DNA from: Desulfobacca_B sp046538075
GTDB lineage: Bacteria > Desulfobacterota > Desulfobaccia > Desulfobaccales > Desulfobaccaceae
Reading direction: 5' to 3'
Assembly (NCBI GenBank): GCA_046538075.1
Contig: JBKHJN010000008.1
Span: 1-64,000, forward strand
DNA length: 64,000 nucleotides
Below are positions 9,474-17,990 of this stretch, piece by piece. Each line of letters begins with the position of its first letter. The first letter of the stretch is position 1. A model generated the notes under the pieces. It made no database searches, was not told the origin of the DNA, and saw only the letters and a program-made list of their open reading frames with translations. The position numbers were made by a program, and so were the translations under genes.

Positions 9474-9502
9474 TTGACAATCTGTTGTAATTATGTTAGA
9501 AA
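9474..9502 (+). promoter_or_regulatory. putative promoter of the hexulose-phosphate operon
   Basis: A consensus TTGACA at 9474-9479, a 17-base spacer and TAGAAA at 9497-9502. The transcript would carry a hairpin at 9523-9540 (CCAAGCT, GAGA loop, AGCTTGG; a GNRA tetraloop) before the GAGGAGGGG ribosome site of the first gene. Confidence 0.45.
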
Positions 9503-9585
9503 TTTACTTAGATTGCCCCTGCCCAAGCTGAGAAGCTTGGATCCACAATAAGGTTGGACCGAGACTGAAAGAGGAGGGGAACCAT

Positions 9586-10197
9586 ATGTGCCGGACACGC
9601 TTGAGCCGCCCAGCATTAATCAGACCTTTGGTTGAACTCGACTTTAATCAGGCTATAAGCCGCCTACTGGAAGAAATTAGCCAAGTCACCTTCCAGGTGG
9701 ACCCGGAAGCGGCGAAAGCTCTGATTCAGGAACTGGAAGCCGCCCCCCGGCTGTTTGCCTATGGAGCCGGGCGGTCCGGATTTGTCCTCCGGACCTTTTG
9801 TATGCGGCTAATGCACCTGGGGTTCACCGTTTATTACATCGGAGAAACCATCACTCCCCGCATCCAGCCCGGGGATTTGGCTTTGGTGGTGTCCGGGTCG
9901 GGAGAGACCCCCCAGACCCGGGAATTACTGCGGCAGGCCAAATCCAAGGGGACGCGGACCGTTGCCCTCACCGCCCATCGGGAATCGGCCATTGGACAGG
10001 AAGCTGACCTGACTATCTGGATCCCTGGAACCACTAAATTATCCCTTCCCCACGAACTGACCTCCATGCAATGCCCGGGCAGCTTATTTGAACAGGCCGC
10101 TTTTCTATTTTTTGAAACCGTCATCCTGATGCTCTGTCAACGTCGTTGGGGCTGGGACCAACAAGAGATCATGGCCCGACACGCTGATTTGGAGTAA
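9586..10197 (+). CDS. hxlB: 6-phospho-3-hexuloisomerase
   Basis: Converts D-arabino-3-hexulose 6-phosphate to fructose 6-phosphate, the second step of the ribulose-monophosphate route (formaldehyde fixation, or in reverse ribulose-5-phosphate supply). A SIS-fold protein of 203 residues: AYGAGRSGFV at about 58-67 and SGSGETPQT at 103-111 form the sugar-phosphate site. The ATG at 9586 is preceded by GAGGAGGGG at a good distance. The next gene is the matching synthase, 15 bases away, which supports hexuloisomerase over other SIS isomerases. The first 15 residues extend beyond the usual family start. Confidence 0.88.
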   Translation: MCRTRLSRPALIRPLVELDFNQAISRLLEEISQVTFQVDPEAAKALIQELEAAPRLFAYGAGRSGFVLRTFCMRLMHLGFTVYYIGETITPRIQPGDLALVVSGSGETPQTRELLRQAKSKGTRTVALTAHRESAIGQEADLTIWIPGTTKLSLPHELTSMQCPGSLFEQAAFLFFETVILMLCQRRWGWDQQEIMARHADLE

Positions 10198-10212
10198 AAC
10201 TGGAAATTAAAA

Positions 10213-11502
10213 ATGGGAGCAATCTTACAGCTGGCTTTAGATTTTGTCGACCTCAAAAGGGCCCTCCATTTAGCCGAACTGGCGGTGCCGGGAGGAGTGG
10301 ATTGGCTGGAGGCCGGAACTCCTCTAATCAAAAGCGAGGGTCTGGATGCAGTCCGGGAACTTAGAAGGATGTTCCCACAAAAGATCATTGTGGCAGACAT
10401 GAAAATCATGGATGCCGGCCGGGTCGAAGTAGAGGCCGCGGCCAAAGCCGGAGCCAACGTCATCGATGTGCTGGGGGCGGCCAGTGACGCCACTATTCGT
10501 GAATGCATCCAGGCCGGCAAAAATTATGGGGCCCAGATTGTGGTGGATCTGATCGCCGTCGGAGATCCGGTGACCCGGGCCACCCAGGTGGAGAGCTTGG
10601 GGGCTGATTACATTACCGTCCACGTCGCCATCGATGAACAGATGGAAGGCCGGGATCCCTTTAGGGTATTGAAGCAGGTCAGTCAGGCGGTAAAAGTGCC
10701 GGTCGGAGTAGCCGGCGGCGTCAACTCTGAGACTGCCGCCCACGCCATCGAAGCCGGGGCCAGTTACGTCATTGTCGGCGGGGCCATTACCAAGGCGCTG
10801 AATCCGGAACAGGCCACCCGGGAAATCCGGCAGGCCATGGATGAGCGGGTTCCCATTCCCACCACCCTGTTCCGCCGGGTCGATGAAAGCGAACTGCGGA
10901 ACGTCCTCAACCTGGTCTCGGCCGCCAATCTTTCGGATGCCTTGCATCGCGGCGGTGTCTTGGAAGGCATCCGCCCTCTGTTCCAGGGCATTCACCTGGT
11001 GGGCAAGGCTTTGACCGTGCGCACCTACCCCGGGGACTGGGCCAAGCCGGTGGAGGCTATTGACCTAGCCCATCCCGGGGACGTCATTGTCATCGATGCC
11101 GGGGGGGTGGGCCCCGCCCTATGGGGAGAACTGGCAACTCATTCCGCCATCCAAAAAAAAGTAGCGGGAGTAGTTATTGATGGCGCCCTCCGCGACTCCG
11201 GAGATATCATTCAACTCCGGTTTCCGGCGTTTACCCGCCTGGTGATGCCCAACGCCGGCGAACCTCGAGGTTTTGGGGAGATCGGAGTGCCCATCCGGGT
11301 TGGCAATATGCGCGTCGAGAACGGTGACTGGCTATTAGCCGACGATGATGGGGTGGTTGTGCTCCCCCACTCCAAGGCCGTGGAATATACCAACCGGGCC
11401 ATGGATGTCTTAGAAAAGGAAAACCGCATCCGGGAAGAGATCAAAGAAGGGAAAACCCTGGCTTCGGTAACTGAATTATTAAGATGGGAAAAGAAGGTCT
11501 GA
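10213..11502 (+). CDS. 3-hexulose-6-phosphate synthase fused to an RraA-like domain
   Basis: A two-domain protein of 429 residues. Residues 1-210 are a TIM-barrel hexulose-6-phosphate synthase of the OMP-decarboxylase superfamily, with the DxK motif at Asp62-Met-Lys64 and the phosphate-binding GVAGGVN and VIVGGAIT segments; it condenses formaldehyde with ribulose 5-phosphate or the reverse. Residues 225-429 are an RraA/aldolase-like domain (NLSDALHRGG, VIDGALRDSGD, LLADDDGVVVLP). The same fusion is known in archaea and some anaerobic bacteria; the RraA half may be an aldolase or demethylmenaquinone-related fold, and its substrate is unknown. It lies in an operon with the isomerase. Fixing formaldehyde versus making pentoses cannot be decided from sequence. 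Confidence 0.87.
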   Translation: MGAILQLALDFVDLKRALHLAELAVPGGVDWLEAGTPLIKSEGLDAVRELRRMFPQKIIVADMKIMDAGRVEVEAAAKAGANVIDVLGAASDATIRECIQAGKNYGAQIVVDLIAVGDPVTRATQVESLGADYITVHVAIDEQMEGRDPFRVLKQVSQAVKVPVGVAGGVNSETAAHAIEAGASYVIVGGAITKALNPEQATREIRQAMDERVPIPTTLFRRVDESELRNVLNLVSAANLSDALHRGGVLEGIRPLFQGIHLVGKALTVRTYPGDWAKPVEAIDLAHPGDVIVIDAGGVGPALWGELATHSAIQKKVAGVVIDGALRDSGDIIQLRFPAFTRLVMPNAGEPRGFGEIGVPIRVGNMRVENGDWLLADDDGVVVLPHSKAVEYTNRAMDVLEKENRIREEIKEGKTLASVTELLRWEKKV

Positions 11503-11695
11503 GGCCGGAGGGCAGTTCGGTTGATGGGGCAGGCCAACAATTGATTATCAAACATAGTTAATGACCGGCATTAAAAATCAAGTTTTTAAATAACAATATG
11601 GTCTAGGCCCAGGAGCATTATAGCTTTTTCCTTAATCACCTATATTTATTCTCTAACCCATTGCTGAACTCCCAAGGAATGCTTACATCTAGAAC

Positions 11696-12388
11696 ATGAC
11701 TGTGGACCAAAAAGATGATGAAATAACTCTGGCCGAAGCGGACCGGATGGTCCAGGAGCAACTGGTGCGGCGGGGTATTCGCGACCCCCGGGTCCTGGCG
11801 GCGATGCGCAAGGTCCCCCGCCATCGCTTTGTCGAAAAGGCCCTGGAGCACCAGGCTTATGGGGATTATCCCATACCTATCGGGGAGCAGCAAACTATTT
11901 CCCAACCTTATATGGTGGCCTCCATGACTGAGATCCTGGAACTCCAGGGGCCGGAAAAAGTGCTGGAAATTGGCACTGGTTCCGGTTATCAGGCGGCGGT
12001 TTTAGCCGAATTGGCCACCCAGGTATTTTCTATTGAACGCTATCCTTCTTTGGCGGCGCGGGCCCAGCAGATTTTGGAAGAACTCCATTATTTCAACGTC
12101 CACATCCGGGTGGGCGATGGCACCCTGGGATGGCCGGAAGAAAAACCTTTTGACGGCATTATTGTGACCGCCGGAGCCCCCTCCATCCCCCAACCGTTAA
12201 TCAACCAATTGGCCGACGGCGGGCGCCTGGTGATCCCGGTGGGAGACCAATTTTCTCAAACCCTGACCCGGGTCGTCAAAACTCCTAAGGGGTTGAAATT
12301 CGATTATTATGGGGGCTGCCGTTTTGTCCGGCTGATTGGCCGCTTTGGCTGGCCGGAGGAAGACCAGCGCCCGAAGGGGTATGCTTAG
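11696..12388 (+). CDS. pcm: protein-L-isoaspartate O-methyltransferase
   Basis: Repairs damaged proteins by methylating isoaspartyl residues with S-adenosylmethionine. The 230-residue product shows the family block ISQPYMVASMTE followed by the SAM-binding motif VLEIGTGSGYQAAVL (about 89-103), then IIVTAGAPSIPQPLINQL and the C-terminal FVRLIGRFGW. The N-terminal PRHRFV motif is also typical. The gene is alone, about 190 bases after the hexulose-phosphate operon, and its end faces the minus-strand mrdA gene 27 bases away. No clear ribosome site: the ATG is preceded by CATCTAGAAC. Confidence 0.93.
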   Translation: MTVDQKDDEITLAEADRMVQEQLVRRGIRDPRVLAAMRKVPRHRFVEKALEHQAYGDYPIPIGEQQTISQPYMVASMTEILELQGPEKVLEIGTGSGYQAAVLAELATQVFSIERYPSLAARAQQILEELHYFNVHIRVGDGTLGWPEEKPFDGIIVTAGAPSIPQPLINQLADGGRLVIPVGDQFSQTLTRVVKTPKGLKFDYYGGCRFVRLIGRFGWPEEDQRPKGYA

Positions 12389-12415
12389 GCCCCTTCAGGG
12401 AAAATTCCAATCCAT

Positions 12416-14251
12416 CTATTGCTGGGCCGCTGACGACAGGGCCATCTCACCGTCGGGCGGTTTTCGGAAATAGGTCGCCAACACCTGGCGGGCGATGGGC
12501 GCGGCCGCGGAACCGCCATGGCCGCCGTGCTCCACCAGCACGGCTATAGCAATCTCGCTGTTCTCCACCGGAGCAAAACAGACAAACCAGGCATGATCTT
12601 GGGTCTTACGGTGGCCTTTGCCGCGTTGTTTCCCCAACGCTACCACCTGAGCGGTTCCGGTTTTCCCTCCCACTTCGACCATCGGTATCCGGGCGGCGCG
12701 GCCGGTCCCCCCGGGTTCGTGAACCACCCCCCGCAGCGCCCGGCGAACTGAGGCGAGGGTTTGAGGGGAAGCTCCAAGAAGAGAGGCCACCTGGGGTTGG
12801 GATTGAAAGATGACTTCCCCGTCCGGGCTTTCAATGCGCTCTACCAGTTGCGGCACATGGATGATGCCGCCATTGGCGATAGCTGCGACCACGCGGGCCA
12901 TCTGCAGCGGGGTCACCAGGTTATAGCCCTGGCCGATGGCCACGGAAATGGTTTCGCCTTCGTGCCAGGGCTGCTGGAAGCGCCGCTTTTTCCAGGCCGT
13001 GGAAGGTACCAAGCCCCCCTTCTCCTGGCCTAAGTTCAAGCCAGTAGGCTGCCCCAGACCAAAGCGCCGGCTCCATTTGGCAATCCGATCGATTCCCAAC
13101 CTCAGCCCGGTTTTATAAAAATAGACATCACAGGACTGGACCAGGGCCTTATGAAGGTTCATACTGCCGTGACCGCCGCGGCGCCAGCAACGAAATATGT
13201 GGTTGCTAAAGGGCAAGGCCCCGCAGCAATAAAAGGTGGTCTGGGGCGTGAGGACTTTTTCCTCCAAGGCAGCCACCGCCATGACAATTTTAAAGGTGGA
13301 GGCGGGGGGATATTGCCCTCGCAGGGCGCGATTTTCCAGGGGATGTTCTTTATGATTGATTAATTGTTGCCAGTATTGGGCGGTAATTCCTTTTCCAAAG
13401 CAGTTCTGATCAAATTTAGGAGAGGAAGCCAGGACCAAAAGCTTGCCGTTCCGTGGATCCAGGGCCACTACCGCCCCGGTTTTGTCCGCTAGGGCAGCCT
13501 CAGCCGCCAGTTGCAGGCGGGCATCGAGGGTCAGATAGACATTGTCTCCCGGGACCGACTGGGTTGAATTGAGCAGACGGAGCTCCCTTCCCAGAGCATC
13601 TACCTCAATCTGGCGGCTGCCCCGACCGCCACTTAAATATTTTTCCAGGACCAACTCAATGCCGCACCGGCCAATATAGTCCCCCATTTTGTTGTTAGGA
13701 AACTTCCCGCTTTTTAACTGGCGGTCATTAATTTCCCCCAAATAGCCGATCAGATGACAGGCCAGGGCATCACTGCGGTATTCCCGCTCGGGGCGGACCT
13801 GGATTAATATCCCCGGCAGTTCATATCGATAGGTTTCAATCAGAGCCAGTTCTTCCCAGGACAGATCCCGCTGCACCTGAATTATTCGGAGGGCTTTATT
13901 TTTTTGGGCGGCGGTGACTTTGTCCTCCAACTCCGTGGGATTTAAACCCAGCAGATCAGCCAAGCGGTGAGCCAGTTGGGGGAGATTCTGAACATCTTCC
14001 AGAACCAGCATCAGATCAAAAGCTGGCCGATTTTCAACCAAGACCTCTTTTTGCCGATCAAAAATCATTCCCCGCCAAGGGGGCAGATCCCTGGTGCGGA
14101 TGCGGTTATGTTCCGATTTATTGCGAAGCTCATAACCCCTGACCAATTGCAGGTACCAGAGGCGGAGGGTCAACAGGCCAAACAGGGTCAGGGCTATAAC
14201 CGTAAAGACGAATAGGCTGCTCCTAATTTCTTCCTGGAGCTCGGGAAACAT
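12416..14251 (-). CDS. mrdA: penicillin-binding protein 2 (MrdA)
   Basis: Monofunctional class B transpeptidase for lateral-wall synthesis in rods. From the ATG at 14251 it is 611 residues: a single transmembrane helix (SSLFVFTVIALTLFGLL), the dimerisation domain, then the transpeptidase domain with the SxxK site STFK, the SxN-type site SCD and KTGTAQ. A start at 14329 would add 26 residues with no typical sequence; TAAAGGT precedes 14251. The SCD triad in place of SxN is as found in many PBP2 proteins. Last gene of the mreB-mreC-mreD-mrdA operon; rodA is not adjacent. Confidence 0.92.
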   Translation of the reverse strand: MFPELQEEIRSSLFVFTVIALTLFGLLTLRLWYLQLVRGYELRNKSEHNRIRTRDLPPWRGMIFDRQKEVLVENRPAFDLMLVLEDVQNLPQLAHRLADLLGLNPTELEDKVTAAQKNKALRIIQVQRDLSWEELALIETYRYELPGILIQVRPEREYRSDALACHLIGYLGEINDRQLKSGKFPNNKMGDYIGRCGIELVLEKYLSGGRGSRQIEVDALGRELRLLNSTQSVPGDNVYLTLDARLQLAAEAALADKTGAVVALDPRNGKLLVLASSPKFDQNCFGKGITAQYWQQLINHKEHPLENRALRGQYPPASTFKIVMAVAALEEKVLTPQTTFYCCGALPFSNHIFRCWRRGGHGSMNLHKALVQSCDVYFYKTGLRLGIDRIAKWSRRFGLGQPTGLNLGQEKGGLVPSTAWKKRRFQQPWHEGETISVAIGQGYNLVTPLQMARVVAAIANGGIIHVPQLVERIESPDGEVIFQSQPQVASLLGASPQTLASVRRALRGVVHEPGGTGRAARIPMVEVGGKTGTAQVVALGKQRGKGHRKTQDHAWFVCFAPVENSEIAIAVLVEHGGHGGSAAAPIARQVLATYFRKPPDGEMALSSAAQQ

Positions 14252-14357
14252 CAAACCCCGACCTTTAGAGCTCCGCCCGAGATATTTAGAATTGTTATAC
14301 TGTTTATTCTTACCAGTCGTGTTAAACATCTATTTCCGTCTAAACCGCGACTATTGG

Positions 14358-14876
14358 TCAGTGTAGTTTTTCGATCCCGGATTTATAATACAGGAAATAC
14401 CGCCCGGCGGTTTTATCCAGCCAGTCCAGAACCAGGAAGCTGGGGGGAGCGAGCAAGGCCGTAACTCCGGCCCGTTCCAGGTTGAATTGGATTGCCTCAA
14501 AATAAAATATGTCCGACGGGTCTAAGAGATATAAGATTCCCACCTTAAATAATCCCTGTACTCCCAAGGCGAGGCCCACCGCCAGAATCTGGGGCAAGAA
14601 TAACTGCAGGTTCAATTGACGCCGTAACGTACGGGCCAGCACTACTACCAGCAGATAAAGCCCGGCCTGCAGTCCCAAAGGAGCGTAAGAGTAGCAATCC
14701 ACCACCAGCCCTAGTAAAAAGGCCAGCAAGATCGAACTGTAGAGAAAGGGACAGGAACCTTCATAAAAAACCAGTAAACTCAAAAGGTCCAGACGGGTTT
14801 GATTTAAGGGCAATACCAGTAATTGGGAAAAAAACAACCCCACCCCCAACAGCAGATGAATGATCAACCGGCCCAT
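14358..14876 (-). CDS. mreD: rod-shape-determining protein MreD
   Basis: A 172-residue inner-membrane protein with about five to six hydrophobic segments and little soluble sequence, as expected for MreD, which couples MreB/MreC to the wall synthases. Sequence conservation in the family is low; the assignment rests mainly on its place between mreC and mrdA and the membrane topology (LLGVGLFFSQLLVLPL at the N-terminus, then LLAFLLGLVVDCYS). It begins only seven bases after mreC ends, so translation is probably coupled. Confidence 0.85.
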   Translation of the reverse strand: MGRLIIHLLLGVGLFFSQLLVLPLNQTRLDLLSLLVFYEGSCPFLYSSILLAFLLGLVVDCYSYAPLGLQAGLYLLVVVLARTLRRQLNLQLFLPQILAVGLALGVQGLFKVGILYLLDPSDIFYFEAIQFNLERAGVTALLAPPSFLVLDWLDKTAGRYFLYYKSGIEKLH

Positions 14877-14883
14877 GAGCTTA

Positions 14884-15720
14884 TTATCTCTGCAGCCGGG
14901 GGGTAATAGCGGTGACTACCAGCACCTCCTCCAGATTGGCAAAGTCGACCATTGGCGTCACCTCAATTTCCTGGAAGATTCCGGTCTTTTTTTTATCTGC
15001 CCGGGTCACCTTCCCCAAGGCCATCCCGGGCGGATAAATGCCGCCCACTCCAGAGGCCAGGATGAGGTCGCCGAACCGGACATCGGCATTCTTGGAAATA
15101 TACCGCAGATAACAACGATTGCCGCCCTCGCCTTCCAGAATGCCCCGCATGCGGTTGCGCTGGACCAGGGCGTCTACCGCGCTGTTGCGGTCCAGGAGGA
15201 ACATGACCTTGGCATAATGGGGATAGCTCTCGATAACCCGCCCAACAATCCCCTCGGCGGCCAACACCGGCATTCCCCATTGGACCCCTTCAGCTTCCCC
15301 CTGGTCGATGAGGGCACACTTGAACCACACCGAGGGATCATAGCCGATGACCCGCGCCCCGGTGACCGGCACCGCCATCTGGCTCTTCAGCTCCAACAGC
15401 CGTTCGAGACGTTCATTGGCCAGCAGGGCCTCCCGATAACGGAGCTCCTTCTCGGCATATTCTTGCACCTGCTGCCTAAGGGCTTGATTTTCTTGTTGGA
15501 CTCCGACCAGGTAGAAGTAACCGGTCCACACCTTTTGCACTGATCGCCCCAGAATGGTCAGACCTTTCAAGACGGGGGCGGTCAGACTGATAACCACGGT
15601 CTCCACCGGCCGCAAGGGATGGGGATACCTCAGACTGGAGGTGATGAGAATAAAAACCAACAGGAAAAAAATGGCAAAGACAATTGGGACCCGGAAGCGT
15701 CGCCAGAGCTGCACAGCCAA
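14884..15720 (-). CDS. mreC: rod-shape-determining protein MreC
   Basis: Periplasmic scaffold linking MreB to the elongation machinery. The 278-residue protein has a basic N-terminus, one transmembrane helix (about 11-30), a coiled coil (about 75-115, VQQENQALRQQVQEYAEKEL), then the two beta-barrel domains with VIGYDPSVWFK and DLILASGVGGIYPPGMALGKV. It lies four bases after mreB and seven before mreD in the same operon. Confidence 0.93.
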   Translation of the reverse strand: MAVQLWRRFRVPIVFAIFFLLVFILITSSLRYPHPLRPVETVVISLTAPVLKGLTILGRSVQKVWTGYFYLVGVQQENQALRQQVQEYAEKELRYREALLANERLERLLELKSQMAVPVTGARVIGYDPSVWFKCALIDQGEAEGVQWGMPVLAAEGIVGRVIESYPHYAKVMFLLDRNSAVDALVQRNRMRGILEGEGGNRCYLRYISKNADVRFGDLILASGVGGIYPPGMALGKVTRADKKKTGIFQEIEVTPMVDFANLEEVLVVTAITPRLQR

Positions 15721-15724
15721 CGCC

Positions 15725-16759
15725 TTAACTCACCATTACTTCCCGCAGGATAGCCAGGTTATCCAGGGCCATGCCTGAACCCAGGGCCACCGTGGAGAGG
15801 GGATCCTCGGTTATCTTGATGGGCAGCCCGGTCTCTTCATGCAGCAAGTGATCCAGGTGTTTCAATAAGGCCCCGCCACCGGTGAGATAGATGCCTTTAT
15901 CAACAATGTCAGCCGATAGTTCGGGGGGGGTCTGTTCCAGAGCGGTTTTTACGGTGTCCACGATGGTATCGATCTGTTCTTGGATAGCCTGGCGCACTTC
16001 GTCAGAATTAATCGACAAAATCTTGGGAATGCCGGTAACCAGATCCCGCCCTTTTACTTCAATGCTCTCGGTTTCATCTAGGGGATAGGCATTGCCTACG
16101 GTGGTCTTGACAATCTCGGCGGTCCGCTCGCCGATCAGCAGATTGTATTTGCGTTTGATATACTGCAAGATCGACTCATCCATCTTGTTGCCCCCCACCC
16201 GGACGGATTTGGAATAGACGATCCCGGCCAGGGAGATCACCGCCACTTCGGTGGTGCCGCCGCCGATGTCGACGATCATATTACAGACCGGTTCGGTGAT
16301 CGGCAGGCCGGCGCCGATGGCCGCAGCCATGGGTTCTTCAATCAGGTAGACCTCGCGGGCCCCGGCGGATTCAGCCGACTCCCGTACCGCCCGTTTCTCT
16401 ACCGGAGTGATGCCGGAGGGGACGCTGACAATGATACGCGGCCGCACCAGGGCGCGACGATTGTGCACTTTTTGAATGAAGTGGCGCAGCATGGCCTCGG
16501 TGATCTCAAAGTCAGCGATTACCCCGTCCATCATCGGGCGGATGGCCACAATATTGCCCGGCGTCCGTCCCAGCATCATTTTGGCCTCCCGGCCCACGGC
16601 CAGCACCCGGTTGCGATCCCGGGCATTGTTCCGGATTGCCACCACGGAGGGCTCGCTTAAGACAATGCCCTTACCTTTGACATAAACCAAGGTATTGGCA
16701 GTGCCCAGATCAATGGCCAGGTCATTGGAGAACCATCCAAAAAGAGGATCTAAAAACAT
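15725..16759 (-). CDS. mreB: rod-shape-determining actin homologue MreB
   Basis: Bacterial actin that directs lateral cell-wall synthesis. The 344-residue protein carries the phosphate-1 motif DLGTANTLVYVKGKG near residue 16, the phosphate-2 motif VDIGGGTTEVAVISL and the adenosine motif YLTGGGALLKHLD. An AAGGGGTTAATT ribosome site precedes the ATG. First gene of the minus-strand operon; it diverges from rpmH across about 430 bases. The organism is therefore probably rod shaped. Confidence 0.96.
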   Translation of the reverse strand: MFLDPLFGWFSNDLAIDLGTANTLVYVKGKGIVLSEPSVVAIRNNARDRNRVLAVGREAKMMLGRTPGNIVAIRPMMDGVIADFEITEAMLRHFIQKVHNRRALVRPRIIVSVPSGITPVEKRAVRESAESAGAREVYLIEEPMAAAIGAGLPITEPVCNMIVDIGGGTTEVAVISLAGIVYSKSVRVGGNKMDESILQYIKRKYNLLIGERTAEIVKTTVGNAYPLDETESIEVKGRDLVTGIPKILSINSDEVRQAIQEQIDTIVDTVKTALEQTPPELSADIVDKGIYLTGGGALLKHLDHLLHEETGLPIKITEDPLSTVALGSGMALDNLAILREVMVS

Positions 16760-17193
16760 AATTAACCCCTTAAAATAGAACTAATTATTCCCTTGCCCGG
16801 GCAACCCTGAAATAGTTCCCCTGACCTTCGGGTCCAGAGTCAACGAGCGATACCCAGTTCCTCGATTAATTCTCAAGCTTTTCAGCTCTTGAGCAGGGAG
16901 GGATGGACCTGCTTATCCAGGCCGGCGCCAATCTTTGATCCTACTATCCTGGCCTAGTCTGATAAGATCCGATCACATACTACCGGGACATCCCAACTTT
17001 TTCCAATTTAGGCGTCCGTATAGTTGCTTATTTTGCCATGTTGGGAAAAAATTTCAACATTAAAATAGTAAGGAATAAAATGAGAAATCCCCTTTCGCCG
17101 GAGCAATTAGCCTCACAGCACCTTGACAAAATCCAAAAATAATGTTTTAAAAATAAATTTAATCAGTTAACTTGACTCAGAAGGAATGCCAAT
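16760..17193. other. mreB-rpmH divergent intergenic region
   Basis: 434 bases between divergent operons with no coding sequence that I accept. It holds a 12-base perfect palindrome TTGCCCGGGCAA (16793-16804), a hairpin CTCAAG/CTTGAG (16872-16893) and one partial DnaA-box-like TTATCCAGG (16913-16921). In many bacteria the region upstream of rpmH holds oriC and dnaA, but only one weak box is visible here, so an origin call is not supported. Confidence 0.4.
17123..17151 (+). promoter_or_regulatory. putative promoter of the rpmH operon
   Basis: A consensus TTGACA at 17123-17128 with a 17-base spacer to a weak TTTAAA at 17146-17151, 43 bases ahead of the rpmH start, in an AT-rich stretch. Confidence 0.4.
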
Positions 17194-17328
17194 ATGAAGC
17201 GTACTTATCAACCCAGCAACCTAAAACGGGCCCGGACGCATGGGTTCCGGGTCCGGATGAGAACCCGGGGAGGCCAGCAAGTCCTTAAAAGACGGCGGGC
17301 CAAAGGCAGAAAGCGGCTGGCGGTATAA
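17194..17328 (+). CDS. rpmH: ribosomal protein bL34
   Basis: A 44-residue, strongly basic protein beginning MKRTYQPSNLKRARTHGFR and ending KRRRAKGRKRLAV, the unmistakable bL34 pattern of the large ribosomal subunit. The ATG at 17194 follows AGAAGGAA. It opens the conserved rpmH-rnpA-yidD-yidC-jag-mnmE-rsmG block and is followed by rnpA after 42 bases. Confidence 0.97.
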   Translation: MKRTYQPSNLKRARTHGFRVRMRTRGGQQVLKRRRAKGRKRLAV

Positions 17329-17370
17329 AGTGGGGGATCCCGGCTAAAGCACTCGCTCAATAGATTCAGA

Positions 17371-17757
17371 GTGTGCAAAAGTCAGCCGAATTTCACTTTG
17401 AAGGGCACGGCGCGATTTCAAAAAGCAGATCGTCTGGTTAAAAAGGCCGATTTCGAGCGGTCCAGAACCTCTGGGCAACGTTATCATACCCCCAATTTTC
17501 TGGTCTCTTTGGTTCCCAACCAAGAGGGGCGGCCGCGATTGGGCCTAGTAGTGACCAAACGGTTGGGCAGGGCAGTCAAGCGGAACCGCGTCAAGCGTTT
17601 ATTGCGGGAATTTTTTCGATTGAACAAAGGGAACTTGCCCCCTAAGGATATTGTGATTATCGCTAAAAAAGGTGCCCCTGAACTTAATTTGGCAGAGGTT
17701 ACGGCCCAATTGCAGCCTGTCCTGCGGCCCCGCCTCGAGAACAGAGCTAATGGCTAA
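17371..17757 (+). CDS. rnpA: ribonuclease P protein component
   Basis: Protein subunit of RNase P, which trims the 5' leader of tRNA precursors. The 128-residue basic protein shows the family motif RNRVKRLLREFFR and the start RFQKADRLVKKADFERSR. The GTG at 17371 is the longest start; a TTG at 17398 would still keep all conserved sequence. It overlaps the start of yidD by eight bases. The RNA subunit gene is not in the window. Confidence 0.93.
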   Translation: MCKSQPNFTLKGTARFQKADRLVKKADFERSRTSGQRYHTPNFLVSLVPNQEGRPRLGLVVTKRLGRAVKRNRVKRLLREFFRLNKGNLPPKDIVIIAKKGAPELNLAEVTAQLQPVLRPRLENRANG

Positions 17758-17959
17758 ATTGGTGATCATCCTGTTCAGGGCCTATCAGATTTTTATTTCC
17801 CCGCTATTTCCCCGCACCTGCCGCTTTGTCCCGAGTTGTTCGGAGTATGCCTGCCAGGCCTTGCAGCATTATGGCCTGTTAAAAGGACTGGCCCTAACCT
17901 TAAGAAGAATACTCAAATGCCACCCCTTTCATCCGGGCGGATGGGACCCGGTCCCTTAG
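17750..17959 (+). CDS. yidD: membrane protein insertion efficiency factor YidD
   Basis: A 69-residue protein with the diagnostic block FRAYQIFISPLFP, then CRFVPSCSEYACQAL and CHPFHPGGWDPVP. It helps YidC-dependent membrane insertion. The ATG at 17750 overlaps the end of rnpA; upstream codons in the same frame are rnpA shadow. It lies 31 bases ahead of yidC. Confidence 0.95.
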   Translation: MAKLVIILFRAYQIFISPLFPRTCRFVPSCSEYACQALQHYGLLKGLALTLRRILKCHPFHPGGWDPVP

Positions 17960-17990
17960 CATTTGCGGCTGGTATTTTTTGGAGAATTAA

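Noticed and set aside
16913..16921. DnaA box marking oriC
   Set aside because: A single 7/9 match with no cluster, AT-rich unwinding element or dnaA nearby.
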